Source of the DNA: Streptomyces humi
GTDB lineage: Bacteria > Actinomycetota > Actinomycetes > Streptomycetales > Streptomycetaceae
DNA: 64,000 bases
Direction: 5' to 3'
Assembly: GCF_001005085.2 (NCBI RefSeq)
Contig: NZ_LBMU02000027.1
Location: 62,001 to 126,000, forward strand
The notes beneath the pieces were generated by a model. It saw only the letters and a list, made by a program, of their open reading frames with translations. It did not search any database and was not told where the DNA came from. Shown here in pieces: positions 31,766 through 40,743 of this stretch; positions within the stretch are counted from its first letter, which is position 1; the number at the start of each line of letters is the position of its first letter. Both the position numbers and the translations under genes were made by a program.

Positions 31766-31818
31766 GGTCCTGTTTCAGTCACTGCCGATCCTGATCAGTC
31801 ATGATCGATCCTGTTCAG
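31766..31818. repeat. Three direct repeats in the STAS/sigma divergent promoter
   Basis: TCCTGTTTCAG (31768), TCCTGATCAG (31789) and TCCTGTTCAG (31809) are spaced 21 and 20 bp, two helical turns apart. CCTGTTTC and GAAACAGG (31769 and 31822) also form an outer inverted repeat. The remainder of the 375-bp intergenic region (31635-32009) shows no gene. Spacing of this kind suggests a protein binding cooperatively on one face. Confidence 0.5.
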
Positions 31819-32009
31819 GCGGAAACAGGAGGTTCGCTCGGATACGGCTGCGCCGACGGAACGGCACGGCGCGATCCGGGCGGTCTTTACCACTCCATGT
31901 CCGTCAGGGGGCGCGCATTGCCACAAAGGGGCGTGCGTCGCCGGACGTGCCGACTACATTCGAGGAGACGGTGGAGACACGCTGGACACGGGCACGGGGA
32001 GGGGGCCGC

Positions 32010-32591
32010 ATGGCGAAGAAGGACGTTCCGCCCCGCTGGGACCGCAAGATGCAGCAGCGGCTCGCGCGCGGTGAGGCGGCCGCCCTCGGTGAGCTCTACG
32101 ACCGCTTCGCCTCGCTGGTGCACGGCCTGGCCCACCGTGTCCTCGGCGACGAGAGCGCCGCGGACGCGATAACCCGCGAGGTCTTCGCCCATGTCTGGGA
32201 GCACCCCGACGCCTACGACCCCCGGCAGGGGCCGCTGCGCTCCTGGGTCGCCGCGCTGACCCACCGGCTCGCCGTGCAGCGCCTGCGGGCCACCGAGACC
32301 GCCGCGCTCCCGGCCGGCGACGGCGGCTCGGCCGAGGCCGCGGAGGAACTGGAGCGCAAGGTGCGGCGGGCCTCCGTGGCCGCCCGCGCCGACTACATCG
32401 TGCACTCCATGCCGACCCCGCTGCGGGCCGCCCTGGACCTCGCCTACTTCCAGCGCCGCGACTACCGGCAGACCGCGGCGGACCTCGGCGTCACCGAGGA
32501 CGAGGCCCGCCGCCGGCTGCGCCTGGGCCTGCAACTGCTCTCCACCGCGCACGACGCCGGCAACCCGCCGGGACACGGAGGCGGCGCATGA
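32010..32591 (+). CDS. ECF-type RNA polymerase sigma factor
   Basis: A 193-residue sigma factor with regions 2 and 4 only. Region 2 runs LGELYDRFASLVHGLAHRVL to the GPLRSWVAALTHRLAVQRLR helix. Region 4 is ALDLAYFQRRDYRQTAADLG + VTEDEARRRLRLGLQLL. The -10 recognition helix is less acidic than in SigK-like factors. The stop overlaps the next start by 4 nt (ATGA), and that downstream protein has an anti-sigma-type zinc motif, so the two form a sigma/anti-sigma pair. The regulon is unknown. Confidence 0.87.
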   Translation: MAKKDVPPRWDRKMQQRLARGEAAALGELYDRFASLVHGLAHRVLGDESAADAITREVFAHVWEHPDAYDPRQGPLRSWVAALTHRLAVQRLRATETAALPAGDGGSAEAAEELERKVRRASVAARADYIVHSMPTPLRAALDLAYFQRRDYRQTAADLGVTEDEARRRLRLGLQLLSTAHDAGNPPGHGGGA

Positions 32592-34147
32592 GCGACACCT
32601 TCGAGTCAACCGACGAACACGAGCCCCCTACCGGGCCCGACCGACACAGCGAATCCGGCGGGCACGGTGGGAACGGCGGGCACGGTGGACCCGGTGGGAA
32701 CGGCGGGCACGGTGGACCCGGTGGGAACGGCGGGCACGGTGGACCCGGTGGGAACGGCGGGCACGGTGGACCGGGCGAGCACGGTGAGAACGACCGGCGC
32801 GGTGAGAACGACCGGCACGGCGAGCACGACCGGCGCGGTGGATCCGGGGGGTATGGCGGGTCCGGTTCGTACGGTGGGCGTGGTGGATCCGGTCGGCACG
32901 GTTCTGGTTTCGGGGGCGGTGACGTGCCCCGGGGCGGCGGTGGTGGAAGGGGGCGGCCGCCGCGCATACCGTTGCCCAGGGCCTCCGTGGAGGACGGCGG
33001 GCAGCCGCTGCCCGAGCCGGCCGACCTGCCGTCCGTACCGCTGGAGTTGTCGCACGACGTCCTGAAGTCGCTGCTCGGCGCATGGGCGTTGGCCGCGTGC
33101 TCGGCACCGGAGGCGCTCGCCGTCGAGGTTCACCTCGGGGACTGCGGGGCCTGCGCGGACGAGGCGCGGCGGCTGCGGGAGGCCGTCGGCCTGCTGCACC
33201 AGCCGGAGAGCCTGGACCTCGACCCCGGGTTGCGCACCCGGGTCCTGGAGGCCTGCCTGGACCGCAGGCCGGCCCGGATCCCGATCCCCGCCTGGGCTGC
33301 GCCCTACGACGCCGAGACCGCCCGCCTGGACGCCCTGCTCCAGGACATCGGTGACGCGGAGTGGCATGCGCCGGTCCGGCTGCGCTGGTTCGACGGCCAG
33401 TCGCCGACGAGCCGCCGTACGACCGTCGCCGGGGTCATCGCGCATCTGCTGTCCGTCGACGGGCTGGTGGCGGCCGCGCTGGGCCTGGACGACCCCCTCG
33501 GCAAGGCCCCGGTGACCGGCCCCGCCGCCCGGACCGAGGCCTTCTGGGAGGCGTCGTACTTCCCGCCGACCCGTGCGGTGCGGGTGCCCTGGCGGGAGCA
33601 GAGCCACCGGCTGGTGCAGACCGTCTCCTTCACCGGCGGCGGCGCCGGGCGCCTCGGGGTGTCGTACGGCGACTTCGAACTGCCGTTGCACGACGCGATG
33701 CTGGACCGGGCGTTCGAGTGCTGGGTGCACGCCGAGGACATCGCGGAGGCCGTGGACTACCCCTACGGGCCGCCGGCCCCTCGGCACCTGCACAAGATGA
33801 TCGACCTCGCGGCCCGCATGCTGCCGGTCGCACTGGCCGCCCGTCGGCGGGCGGGGCTGGCGGCGCCCGGTCCGACGCCCCACCTGGTCCCCGCGGGACG
33901 GCCCGGCCGGAGCCTGCGGCTGGAGATCGAGGGCAGCGGCGGCGGCGAGTGGCTGATCCCGCTGGACTCGCCCGGGGCGGTGGGGTCGGCGGAGTACGAG
34001 GTGGCGCATGTGGCGCTGGACGACGTCGAGTTCTGCCAGCTGGCCGCGGGTCACGTGCCCCCGGAGGAGGCGGCCGCGGGCCAGCGGGGCGACCGGACGG
34101 CCATCAGAGACGTCCTGTTCGCGGCAGCGAGCCTGAGCCGGATGTAG
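32588..34147 (+). CDS. Putative zinc anti-sigma factor fused to a mycothiol maleylpyruvate isomerase-type domain
   Basis: A 519-residue protein. Residues about 20-120 are His/Gly/Asn/Arg-rich low complexity (GGHGGPGGN repeats). Then comes a ZAS-like zinc motif VEVHLGDCGACADEARRLRE (H-x3-C-x2-C). From about residue 235 a DinB/MDMPI domain appears (TTVAGVIAHLLSVDGLVAAA; LDRAFECWVHAEDIAEAVDY carries the His-containing helix). The MDMPI domain binds mycothiol and zinc, so the fusion could sense thiol redox state and release its sigma factor. That is inference from domains. Such sigma/ZAS-MDMPI pairs are widespread in Streptomyces. Confidence 0.83.
   Translation: MSDTFESTDEHEPPTGPDRHSESGGHGGNGGHGGPGGNGGHGGPGGNGGHGGPGGNGGHGGPGEHGENDRRGENDRHGEHDRRGGSGGYGGSGSYGGRGGSGRHGSGFGGGDVPRGGGGGRGRPPRIPLPRASVEDGGQPLPEPADLPSVPLELSHDVLKSLLGAWALAACSAPEALAVEVHLGDCGACADEARRLREAVGLLHQPESLDLDPGLRTRVLEACLDRRPARIPIPAWAAPYDAETARLDALLQDIGDAEWHAPVRLRWFDGQSPTSRRTTVAGVIAHLLSVDGLVAAALGLDDPLGKAPVTGPAARTEAFWEASYFPPTRAVRVPWREQSHRLVQTVSFTGGGAGRLGVSYGDFELPLHDAMLDRAFECWVHAEDIAEAVDYPYGPPAPRHLHKMIDLAARMLPVALAARRRAGLAAPGPTPHLVPAGRPGRSLRLEIEGSGGGEWLIPLDSPGAVGSAEYEVAHVALDDVEFCQLAAGHVPPEEAAAGQRGDRTAIRDVLFAAASLSRM
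32657..32755. repeat. 27-bp tandem repeat coding GGHGGPGGN
   Basis: Three perfect 27-bp units (GGCGGGCACGGTGGACCCGG + TGGGAAC) follow an 18-bp partial unit and precede a further degenerate partial. Each unit is nine codons, so copy-number change only lengthens the histidine/glycine tail. Confidence 0.93.
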
Positions 34148-34211
34148 GGGCGACGCCTGTGGGGGCGGGGGCTCCGCGGGACGGACGGCGAGTGCGGGTG
34201 GTTCGTGGCTG

Positions 34212-34288
34212 GTCGCGCGGTTCCCCGCGCCCCTGAAGGGGCGTTGGCGCAGCGCGCCCTTCAGGGGCGCGGGAACCGCGCGAGCGAC
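34212..34288. terminator. Long bidirectional hairpin, intergenic repeat family
   Basis: Near-perfect arms of about 30 bp containing GTTCCCCGCGCCCCTGAAGG close on an inner GCG-rich loop. It lies between the convergent MDMPI-type gene and purU. Core sequence shared with several other intergenic regions of the window. Confidence 0.8.
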
Positions 34289-34333
34289 CACGGACCGCCC
34301 GCGGCCGCCCTGTGACGAGAACCGCTCCGCCCG

Positions 34334-35218
34334 CTAGGCGAAGACGACCGTCCGGCGGCCGTTCAGCAGGATCCGGCGTTCCGCGTGCCACTTCACCGCT
34401 CGCGCCAGCGCCTGGCACTCCACGTCGCGGCCGATCGCGACCAGCTGGTCCGGGGTGACGTCATGCCCCACCCGCTCGACCTCCTGCTCGATGATCGGCC
34501 CCTCGTCGAGGTCGGCCGTCACATAGTGCGCGGTCGCGCCGATCAGCTTCACGCCCCGCGCATGCGCCTGGTGGTACGGCTTCGCGCCCTTGAAGCTCGG
34601 CAGGAACGAGTGGTGGATGTTGATGATCCGGCCGCTCAGCTGCTTGCACAGGTCGTCCGAGAGGACCTGCATGTAACGGGCCAGGACGACCAGCTCGACA
34701 CCCTGCTCACGGACCAGTTCGAGCAGCTGGGCCTCGGCGTCGGCCTTGGTCTCCCTCGTCACCGGGATGTGGTGGAAGGGCACGTGGTACGACTCCACGA
34801 GCTCCTGGAAGTCGGTGTGGTTGGACACCACCGCGGCGATGTCCACCGGCAGCGCCCCGATCCGGGCGCGGAAGAGCAGGTCGTTCAGGCAGTGCCCGAA
34901 CTTGCTGACCATGAGGACGATGCGCATCCGCTCGTCGGCCCGGTTGATCTGCCACTCCATGTGGAAGGAGTCGCCGATCGCCGCGAAGCTGGCCCGCAGC
35001 TTGTCGACCGTCACCGGCGCCTCGGCCGAGAAGTGCACCCGCATGAAGAACAGACCCGTGTCGTGGTCCCCGAACTGCTGGCTGTCCTCGATGTTGCAGC
35101 CGGTCATGAAGAGATAGCTCGACACGGCGTGCACGATGCCCTGCTTGTCCGGGCAGGCGAGGGTGAGGACGTACTGGTCGGCCGGGGCGGCCTGGGCTCG
35201 GGTGGACTGCTCAGTCAT
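34334..35218 (-). CDS. purU: Formyltetrahydrofolate deformylase
   Basis: A 294-residue PurU. The N-terminal ACT domain starts YVLTLACPDKQGIVHAVSSY. The formyltransferase domain has LARYMQVLSDDLCKQLSGRI and the catalytic Asn-His-Asp set in IINIHHSFLPSFKGAKPY and VTADLDEGPIIEQE. It hydrolyses 10-formyl-THF to formate and THF, balancing the one-carbon pool. ATG start giving MTEQSTRAQ; the longer frame is a shadow of the neighbour. It lies 72 bp downstream of the SCO4402-family gene on the same strand. Confidence 0.97.
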   Translation of the reverse strand: MTEQSTRAQAAPADQYVLTLACPDKQGIVHAVSSYLFMTGCNIEDSQQFGDHDTGLFFMRVHFSAEAPVTVDKLRASFAAIGDSFHMEWQINRADERMRIVLMVSKFGHCLNDLLFRARIGALPVDIAAVVSNHTDFQELVESYHVPFHHIPVTRETKADAEAQLLELVREQGVELVVLARYMQVLSDDLCKQLSGRIINIHHSFLPSFKGAKPYHQAHARGVKLIGATAHYVTADLDEGPIIEQEVERVGHDVTPDQLVAIGRDVECQALARAVKWHAERRILLNGRRTVVFA

Positions 35219-35289
35219 GCACCACAGAATCTCATGTCCCGCCGCCCCCGACACGGGATGCCCGCATCCCGGACCGCCCAGAGCCGGTT

Positions 35290-35790
35290 TCAGGCCGCGC
35301 GCGTCATGATCCGCAGCACTTCGAGACTGCGCGGCGGGATCTCCGGGTCGTCGCCGTCGCTCGTCGCCAGGCGTATGTGCGCGTCCCGGGCGGCCCGGAC
35401 CGCGTCCGGCCACCCCTGGTGGTCGAGGTAGGCGGAGACCTGCGCGTCCGGCCCCACCTGGTGCATGATCCGCAGCACCCGCAGCACGGCGGTGTCGACG
35501 AGCGCCGCCTCCTGCGAGTCGCGGAATATCGTCCCGACGTACTTCTCGGCGGACCAGTTGTCCAGCCAGGTGTCCTCGACCAGCCGGTAGACCGCGTCGG
35601 TCACGTCGCCGTACCCGTCCTGGCCGGCCAGCCAGACGTTCCGCTGGAAGTCCGGGTCGGAGAGCATGTGCAGCGCGGAGCGCACATTGCTGCGCCAGCG
35701 CCACCATGGCATGTCATTAAGTGGCATGTCGCCCATGGTGGAGGAGCGACGGCCGCGACGGGAAGAGTTCTCCGAACCTTGCACGGTCAT
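35290..35790 (-). CDS. SCO4402 family protein
   Basis: A 166-residue conserved Streptomyces protein with no known function. Marks are PWWRWRSNVRSALHMLSDPD, DAVYRLVEDTWLDNWSAEKY and the C-terminal RSLEVLRIMTRAA. Soluble, all-helical in appearance. Starts are possible at three ATGs; I use the one with GGGGA about 8 nt upstream, giving MTVQGSENSS. The family name reflects what I recall of S. coelicolor. It may be co-transcribed with purU. Confidence 0.85.
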   Translation of the reverse strand: MTVQGSENSSRRGRRSSTMGDMPLNDMPWWRWRSNVRSALHMLSDPDFQRNVWLAGQDGYGDVTDAVYRLVEDTWLDNWSAEKYVGTIFRDSQEAALVDTAVLRVLRIMHQVGPDAQVSAYLDHQGWPDAVRAARDAHIRLATSDGDDPEIPPRSLEVLRIMTRAA

Positions 35791-35907
35791 CGATCGTACG
35801 TTCCCCGGCACACGCCCTTCACCCGCCCCCGCAATTCACCTGCGCGTCACCCTTCGTTGACCGAGGGTCACTCCCGGGTTTTTGATGTGGCGGAATCGTG
35901 CGTGTCC

Positions 35908-37212
35908 ATGACCGGCAGTCGGCACAAGCGCAGCACATTCCCCCTCTCGCCCCACCGGCCCCGCAGAACCACCGCCCTGTCCGCGGTGGCCATGGCGGCC
36001 TGCGTGTCGCTCGCCGCCGGCTGCGGGACCGTCCCAGGGTTCGCCGGCGCGGCCGACGACGAGATCAAGGTGATGACCTGGGCGCCGCAGCAGACCGGCG
36101 CCACCAACAAGCCGGGCATGCCCGCCATGGCGTCGGCCTTCGTCCGCTGGATCAACTCCCAGGGCGGCATCGGCGGACGCAAGCTCAAGCTGCTCACCTG
36201 CAACGACCACAACACCAGCGTGGGCGCGGCGAACTGCGCGCAGCGCGCCGCCGACGAGAACGTGGTCGCGGTGGTCGGCTCCTACAGCCAGTTCGGCGAC
36301 TCGTACTTCGCCCCGCTGGAGGGCGCCGCCATCCCTTACATAGGCGGCTACGGGGCCTCGAACGTGGAGTTCACCAGCCCCGTCTCCTATCCCGTCAACG
36401 GCGGCCAGCTCACGCTGCTGGCCGGGCTCGGGGAGGCGCTGGCCGAGTCCTGCGGCCCGGTCACCCTGGTCCGCCCCGACAGCATCGCCGGTGACCAGCT
36501 GCCCCAGCTGCTCGACTCGGGCCTGCGGGCGGGCGGCCACGCCAAGGCGATCGACCAGCTCGCCGCCGAGGACCTCACCGCGTACGACGAGCAGTCGAAG
36601 AAGGCGCTGGGAAGCGCGTCCTCGGACGCGGCGAAGACGGGCTGTGTGGTGCCCGAGCTCGGGGGCCGCACGGCCACCTTCATGGACAGCTTCCAGCGCG
36701 CCCGCCAGGACTACCCGAAGGTGAAGACGGCCGCCGAGGTCGGCAGCGTCGACCAGACGGTCATCAACTCCACCGGCGGGGCGTCCGGCCCGTACGAGGG
36801 GTCGTACATCACCGGCTGGTACCCGGTCGCCTCGGACCCGCACTGGGACGAGATGAAGAAGGTCATCAGCAAGGAGGCGTTCGGCGACAACCGGATCGAC
36901 CCGGCCGACGCCGGGGTGCAGACCACCTGGATCGCCTACAAGGTCCTCACCGCCGTCCTGGAGAAGATCGGCGACGGCGAGGTGACCTCCGACAGTGTGC
37001 GCCGCACCCTCAACGACGGCCTGAAGGTGTCCACCGGCGGCCTCACCCCCACCCTGACCTGGCCCTACCAGGGCAAGCTGGCCGCGGCCGGGTTCTCCCG
37101 GCTGGTCAACGCCGACGTCAACGTCCAGACCGTCAAGGGCGGCCTGCTCCAGTCGGCCAACAAGAACGCCCTCGACATGACGGAGACCCTGGAGAACGCC
37201 GACCTCAGCTGA
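35908..37212 (+). CDS. ABC-transporter-type solute-binding lipoprotein (Leu/Ile/Val-binding fold)
   Basis: A 434-residue secreted binding protein. The signal ends in a lipobox, SLAAGCGTV, after a basic N-region, so it is a lipid-anchored lipoprotein. The mature part has the type I periplasmic-binding fold: INSQGGIGGRKLKLLTCNDH, then CAQRAADENVVAVVGSYSQF. No permease or ATPase gene is adjacent, so it may be an orphan receptor or use a distant transporter. The ATG with TCC before it has a weak ribosome binding site. Divergent from the SCO4402-family gene. Confidence 0.9.
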   Translation: MTGSRHKRSTFPLSPHRPRRTTALSAVAMAACVSLAAGCGTVPGFAGAADDEIKVMTWAPQQTGATNKPGMPAMASAFVRWINSQGGIGGRKLKLLTCNDHNTSVGAANCAQRAADENVVAVVGSYSQFGDSYFAPLEGAAIPYIGGYGASNVEFTSPVSYPVNGGQLTLLAGLGEALAESCGPVTLVRPDSIAGDQLPQLLDSGLRAGGHAKAIDQLAAEDLTAYDEQSKKALGSASSDAAKTGCVVPELGGRTATFMDSFQRARQDYPKVKTAAEVGSVDQTVINSTGGASGPYEGSYITGWYPVASDPHWDEMKKVISKEAFGDNRIDPADAGVQTTWIAYKVLTAVLEKIGDGEVTSDSVRRTLNDGLKVSTGGLTPTLTWPYQGKLAAAGFSRLVNADVNVQTVKGGLLQSANKNALDMTETLENADLS

Positions 37213-37241
37213 CGCTCAGCCGGCCGCGGGTGCCGGGGTCC

Positions 37242-38882
37242 TCACAGCTGGGTCGGCTGCCGCTGGGTCAGCCCGTACTTGCTCGCGATCGTGTTCCACA
37301 GCCCGGCCGCCTTCACCTTCTGGGAGCTGGCCGTGCCGCTCTCCCGGTTGCCGGCCGCGGTCTGGCCGGTGGCGCGGGCCTGGCCCTTTTTGCAGCCGTG
37401 CTTGCCGCCGGCCTGGTCGGCCCAGGCCGCGTAGTGGTTGTCGGCGTTCGCGGAGGCCTGCCAGGCCTTGGTGAGCGAGGCGGTCAGCTCGGCGTTGTTC
37501 GGCAGCTTGTCGACGGACAGCTTCGACAGCCGGGTGACCAGCTCCGTGCGCTGCTTGGCCGCGTTGCGCAGGTCGGAGGCGGAGCCGCCCAGGTTGTCGC
37601 ACTGCTTCACGCTGGCGACCGCGCTGATCACGGTGGCCCGGCTGCTTCCGCTGTCGGCGAGCAGCTTGTCCAGGGCCACGGCCTGCGCCTTCGCGGGGTC
37701 GGCCGCGGCCGCGGAGGAGTCCTCGGAGGCCGACGCGGACGCGGCGACCGTCTTGTTGTCGTCCGACTTGTCGCCGCCCCCGCCGAGCAGGGCACCGGCA
37801 CCGATCCCGAGGACGGCGATCCCGATCCCGACGGCCGCGATCAGGGGCACCTTCGACCGGGTACGGCCACCCCGGCCACCGCCGTTGCCGGCGTCGTCGT
37901 AGCGGTCGTACGACGGCGGGGGCGGAGGCGGGGTGTAGCCGGGCTGGGGCTGCTGCTGGAAGCGGGGCAGCTGGGCCGTGGACGCGGCGGGGGGCTCACC
38001 GCCCGGCCCGCTGCGGAAGAGGTTGTCGAACTCGGCGGGCGGCTGCCGGTCGGCGCCCGGGGCGCCCTGTGGGCCACCGGCCTGGTAGGGCGCGATGTAC
38101 TGCGTGGCGTCGGCGTCGGAGTGCGCCGCGGGGGCGGGCTGACGGCCGAGGAAGGCGGTCTGCTCGTGCGAGTTCTCGGGCGGCAGCGCTCCCGGGCCGA
38201 CCGGCGGGATCAGCTGGGTCGCGCCGTCGGGGGCGGCCGCCACCGGCGGTATGTACTGGGTGGCGCCCTCGTCGACCGGTGCGGCGGGCACCGGGGGTAT
38301 GTACTGGGTCGCGCCCTCGTCGGCGGACGGCAGCGCGCCGGGGTGACCGCCGTGACCGCCGTGGTTCGCGTGCGGGACGGCGGGCGGCAGGGCGGCGCCG
38401 GGAGCGCCGTAGGGGTCCTGGCCGGCGGCCGGGGGCAGCGGGGCGCCGTACGACTGCTGCTGGGGCGGGGTGCCGTAGCCGCCCCCGTACGACTGCTCGT
38501 AGCCGCCGCCGTACGGGGCCGCCGACGCCGCCTCGGGCGGGAGCGGACCGGCTCCCGGAGTGTGGGCGGTGTGGGACTGGCCGTTCCAGGCGGACGGCTG
38601 GTCCGGGGTGCCCCACTCCTGGCCGGCCGCCTGCGGCCAGCTCTGCTGGGGCTGGGCGGCGCCCTGCTGGTGGCCGTTCTGGTGGCCGTTCTGGTGGTCG
38701 GGCCCCCAGGGCTGTCCCCAGGACTGCCCCTCGGTGGGCGCGGTGGCCGGCGCCGGGGCCGTGGCGGGCGGCTGGACCGGGCGGCCCGAGCCGCCGGTCA
38801 TGCCGGGCAGCAAGGGCTCGCCACCGTCGGAGGGCAGCACGATGCCTTCGCGCGCGGGCTCGCCCTGTCCACTCTGCGTCAC
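37242..38882 (-). CDS. Proline/glutamine-rich membrane-anchored protein
   Basis: A 546-residue protein. Residues 1-330 are Gly/Pro/Gln/Ala-rich cytoplasmic low complexity with repeats of ATQYIPPV (at least four). One transmembrane helix (KVPLIAAVGIGIAVLGIGAG, about 343-362) is followed by a helical extracytoplasmic domain with three Cys (SVKQCDNLGG, KHGCKKGQA). Architecture resembles Streptomyces membrane proteins fed by Ser/Thr kinases, but no function is known. It is convergent with the lipoprotein gene. Confidence 0.85.
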   Translation of the reverse strand: MTQSGQGEPAREGIVLPSDGGEPLLPGMTGGSGRPVQPPATAPAPATAPTEGQSWGQPWGPDHQNGHQNGHQQGAAQPQQSWPQAAGQEWGTPDQPSAWNGQSHTAHTPGAGPLPPEAASAAPYGGGYEQSYGGGYGTPPQQQSYGAPLPPAAGQDPYGAPGAALPPAVPHANHGGHGGHPGALPSADEGATQYIPPVPAAPVDEGATQYIPPVAAAPDGATQLIPPVGPGALPPENSHEQTAFLGRQPAPAAHSDADATQYIAPYQAGGPQGAPGADRQPPAEFDNLFRSGPGGEPPAASTAQLPRFQQQPQPGYTPPPPPPSYDRYDDAGNGGGRGGRTRSKVPLIAAVGIGIAVLGIGAGALLGGGGDKSDDNKTVAASASASEDSSAAAADPAKAQAVALDKLLADSGSSRATVISAVASVKQCDNLGGSASDLRNAAKQRTELVTRLSKLSVDKLPNNAELTASLTKAWQASANADNHYAAWADQAGGKHGCKKGQARATGQTAAGNRESGTASSQKVKAAGLWNTIASKYGLTQRQPTQL

Positions 38883-39083
38883 CGGGACTCCTACTAATGG
38901 GGGACCTTGTGAATCGTCGGCTCACGCTACCGGGTCCCCTCCACCGGGTGCCACGCAGCCATGGGCGCGATCTTGTTCCCGGTGACGGTGGTGACGAAAC
39001 CGCCCCGCGGTGCGCTGTATATGCCGTGTTCTGCGCGGCAAGGTGTGGTTTGCCACACGTTCACACATCCGCGGGGCATGAAT

Positions 39084-40469
39084 TCACGCGGCCGCCTGGA
39101 GGTCCAGGCGCGCCCCGAACTCCCTCACCACCGGTTCGTCCCGGAACGGCTCCAGCCGCTGCTGGAAGTCCTCCAGGTACTCGGCGCCCCGGTTGGAGCG
39201 GACGGTCTCCAGCAGTTCGACCGCCTTCGTCCCGGTGGCACAGGCCTGTTCGATCTCGCGCTGCTGCACCTGCGCTGTGGCGAGGAGCACATAGCCGATG
39301 GCGCGGCGCCGGGCGCGGGACTCCGGGTGCCCGTCCAGCGACTGCCGGGCGCACCTGGCCGCCGCCTCGGCCTGTCCCAGGTCACGGTGGCAGTGCGCCA
39401 ACTCGTCGGCCAGATAGGCCTCGTCGAAGTGCGCGATCCACGCCGGGTCGTCCCCGGAGGAGGGATCGGCCGCCTCCATCGCCGACACCGCCCGCCCGGA
39501 CGCCAGCTGCGTGGCCCGTACGTCACCGAGCAGTGCGTGCCCGCGGGCCTCGGCCGCGAAGAACATCGCCTCCGCGCGCGGGGTCACGCGACCACGCGCT
39601 CCCTCCTGCGCCGCCCGGGCCAACTGGGCGATCTCCCGCGGGTTCCCGAGCTGTGCGGCGAGATGGCTCATGGAGGCGGCGAGCACATAGCCGCCGTAAC
39701 CGCGGTCGCCGGCGGCCTGCGCGAGCCGCAGCGACTGGATGTAGTACCGCTGCGCGAGGCCGGGTTGACCGGTGTCGACGGCCATGTACCCGGCCAGTTC
39801 GGTGAGTCGGGCCACCGCGGCGAACAACTCCCTGCCGGTCGACTCCCGGTAGGAGCCGGCCAGCAGCCCGGACACGACGCTGTTGAGGTAGTGCACGACG
39901 ACCGGGCGCACATGCCCGCTGCCGAACTGGTGGTCCAGGTCGGTCAGCGCCTGTGTCATCGCCTTCACGGCCGCGACGTCCGCCTGCCCGACCCGTGGCC
40001 CCGCCTGCCGCGCCACCTGGGCGTCCGGCGCCGAGATCAGCCAGTCCCGGCTCGGCTCCACCAGCGCGGACGCGGCGACCGAGGAACCGGACAGGAAGTC
40101 GCGGCGCCCCACGTCACTGCGCCACAGCTCGCAGACCTGCTCGATGGCCCCCAGGACGGTCGGCGAGAACTGGAGACCGACGCCCGACGCGAGGTTCTTG
40201 CCGTTGGCCATGCCGATCTCGTCGATCGTGACCGTACGGCCCAGCTTCCGCCCGAGCGCCTCGGCGATGACCGCGGGCGCCCGGCCCCGCGGCTGCTGGC
40301 CGCGCAGCCAGCGCGCCACCGACGTCTTGTCGTACCGGAGGTCGAGACCGTGCTCGGCGCCGCACATGTTGACCCGGCGGGCGAGCCCGGCGTTCGAGCA
40401 CCCCGCCTCCTGGATGAGCGCCTGCAACCGTTCGTTCGGCTGCCGCGCGACAAGCGGCCTTGCGGCCAT
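39084..40469 (-). CDS. HTH/TPR-containing transcriptional regulator (NsdA/NsdB-like)
   Basis: A 461-residue protein. Residues 1-100 hold an atypical HTH with NERLQALIQEAGCSNAGLAR and TSVARWLRGQQPRGRAPAVI; the rest is a chain of TPR-like helices (for example GLAQRYYIQSLRLAQAAGDR and AYLADELAHCHRDLGQAEAA). In Streptomyces such regulators (NsdA, NsdB) repress morphological differentiation and antibiotic production; whether this is one of them I cannot confirm. The ATG giving MAARPLVARQ is preferred over the longer frame for coding bias. Divergent from a prim-pol-like gene. Confidence 0.8.
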   Translation of the reverse strand: MAARPLVARQPNERLQALIQEAGCSNAGLARRVNMCGAEHGLDLRYDKTSVARWLRGQQPRGRAPAVIAEALGRKLGRTVTIDEIGMANGKNLASGVGLQFSPTVLGAIEQVCELWRSDVGRRDFLSGSSVAASALVEPSRDWLISAPDAQVARQAGPRVGQADVAAVKAMTQALTDLDHQFGSGHVRPVVVHYLNSVVSGLLAGSYRESTGRELFAAVARLTELAGYMAVDTGQPGLAQRYYIQSLRLAQAAGDRGYGGYVLAASMSHLAAQLGNPREIAQLARAAQEGARGRVTPRAEAMFFAAEARGHALLGDVRATQLASGRAVSAMEAADPSSGDDPAWIAHFDEAYLADELAHCHRDLGQAEAAARCARQSLDGHPESRARRRAIGYVLLATAQVQQREIEQACATGTKAVELLETVRSNRGAEYLEDFQQRLEPFRDEPVVREFGARLDLQAAA

Positions 40470-40743
40470 GGCGTACCCCCTGCGAACTCCCTGTCGGGAA
40501 AAGATCCGGCCGTTGCGATCACTGCCCAGCGGACATACCGAAAATGCGGGACATGCGAGGATTGCCGGGTAAACGCGGCGGAACTGCGGGTACGACCGCC
40601 GCCAACCCCCCACTTCTGACTACCCGCTCACGCCCCGGTTCCTCCTGCGCGCCCCCGCACATGCATCCATGCGCCCCGATTGCGGAGAACATGCTCCTCC
40701 CCCGCGCGCGTAACGCCCGTAACTCCAGGTGGGTGCGGGAGTT

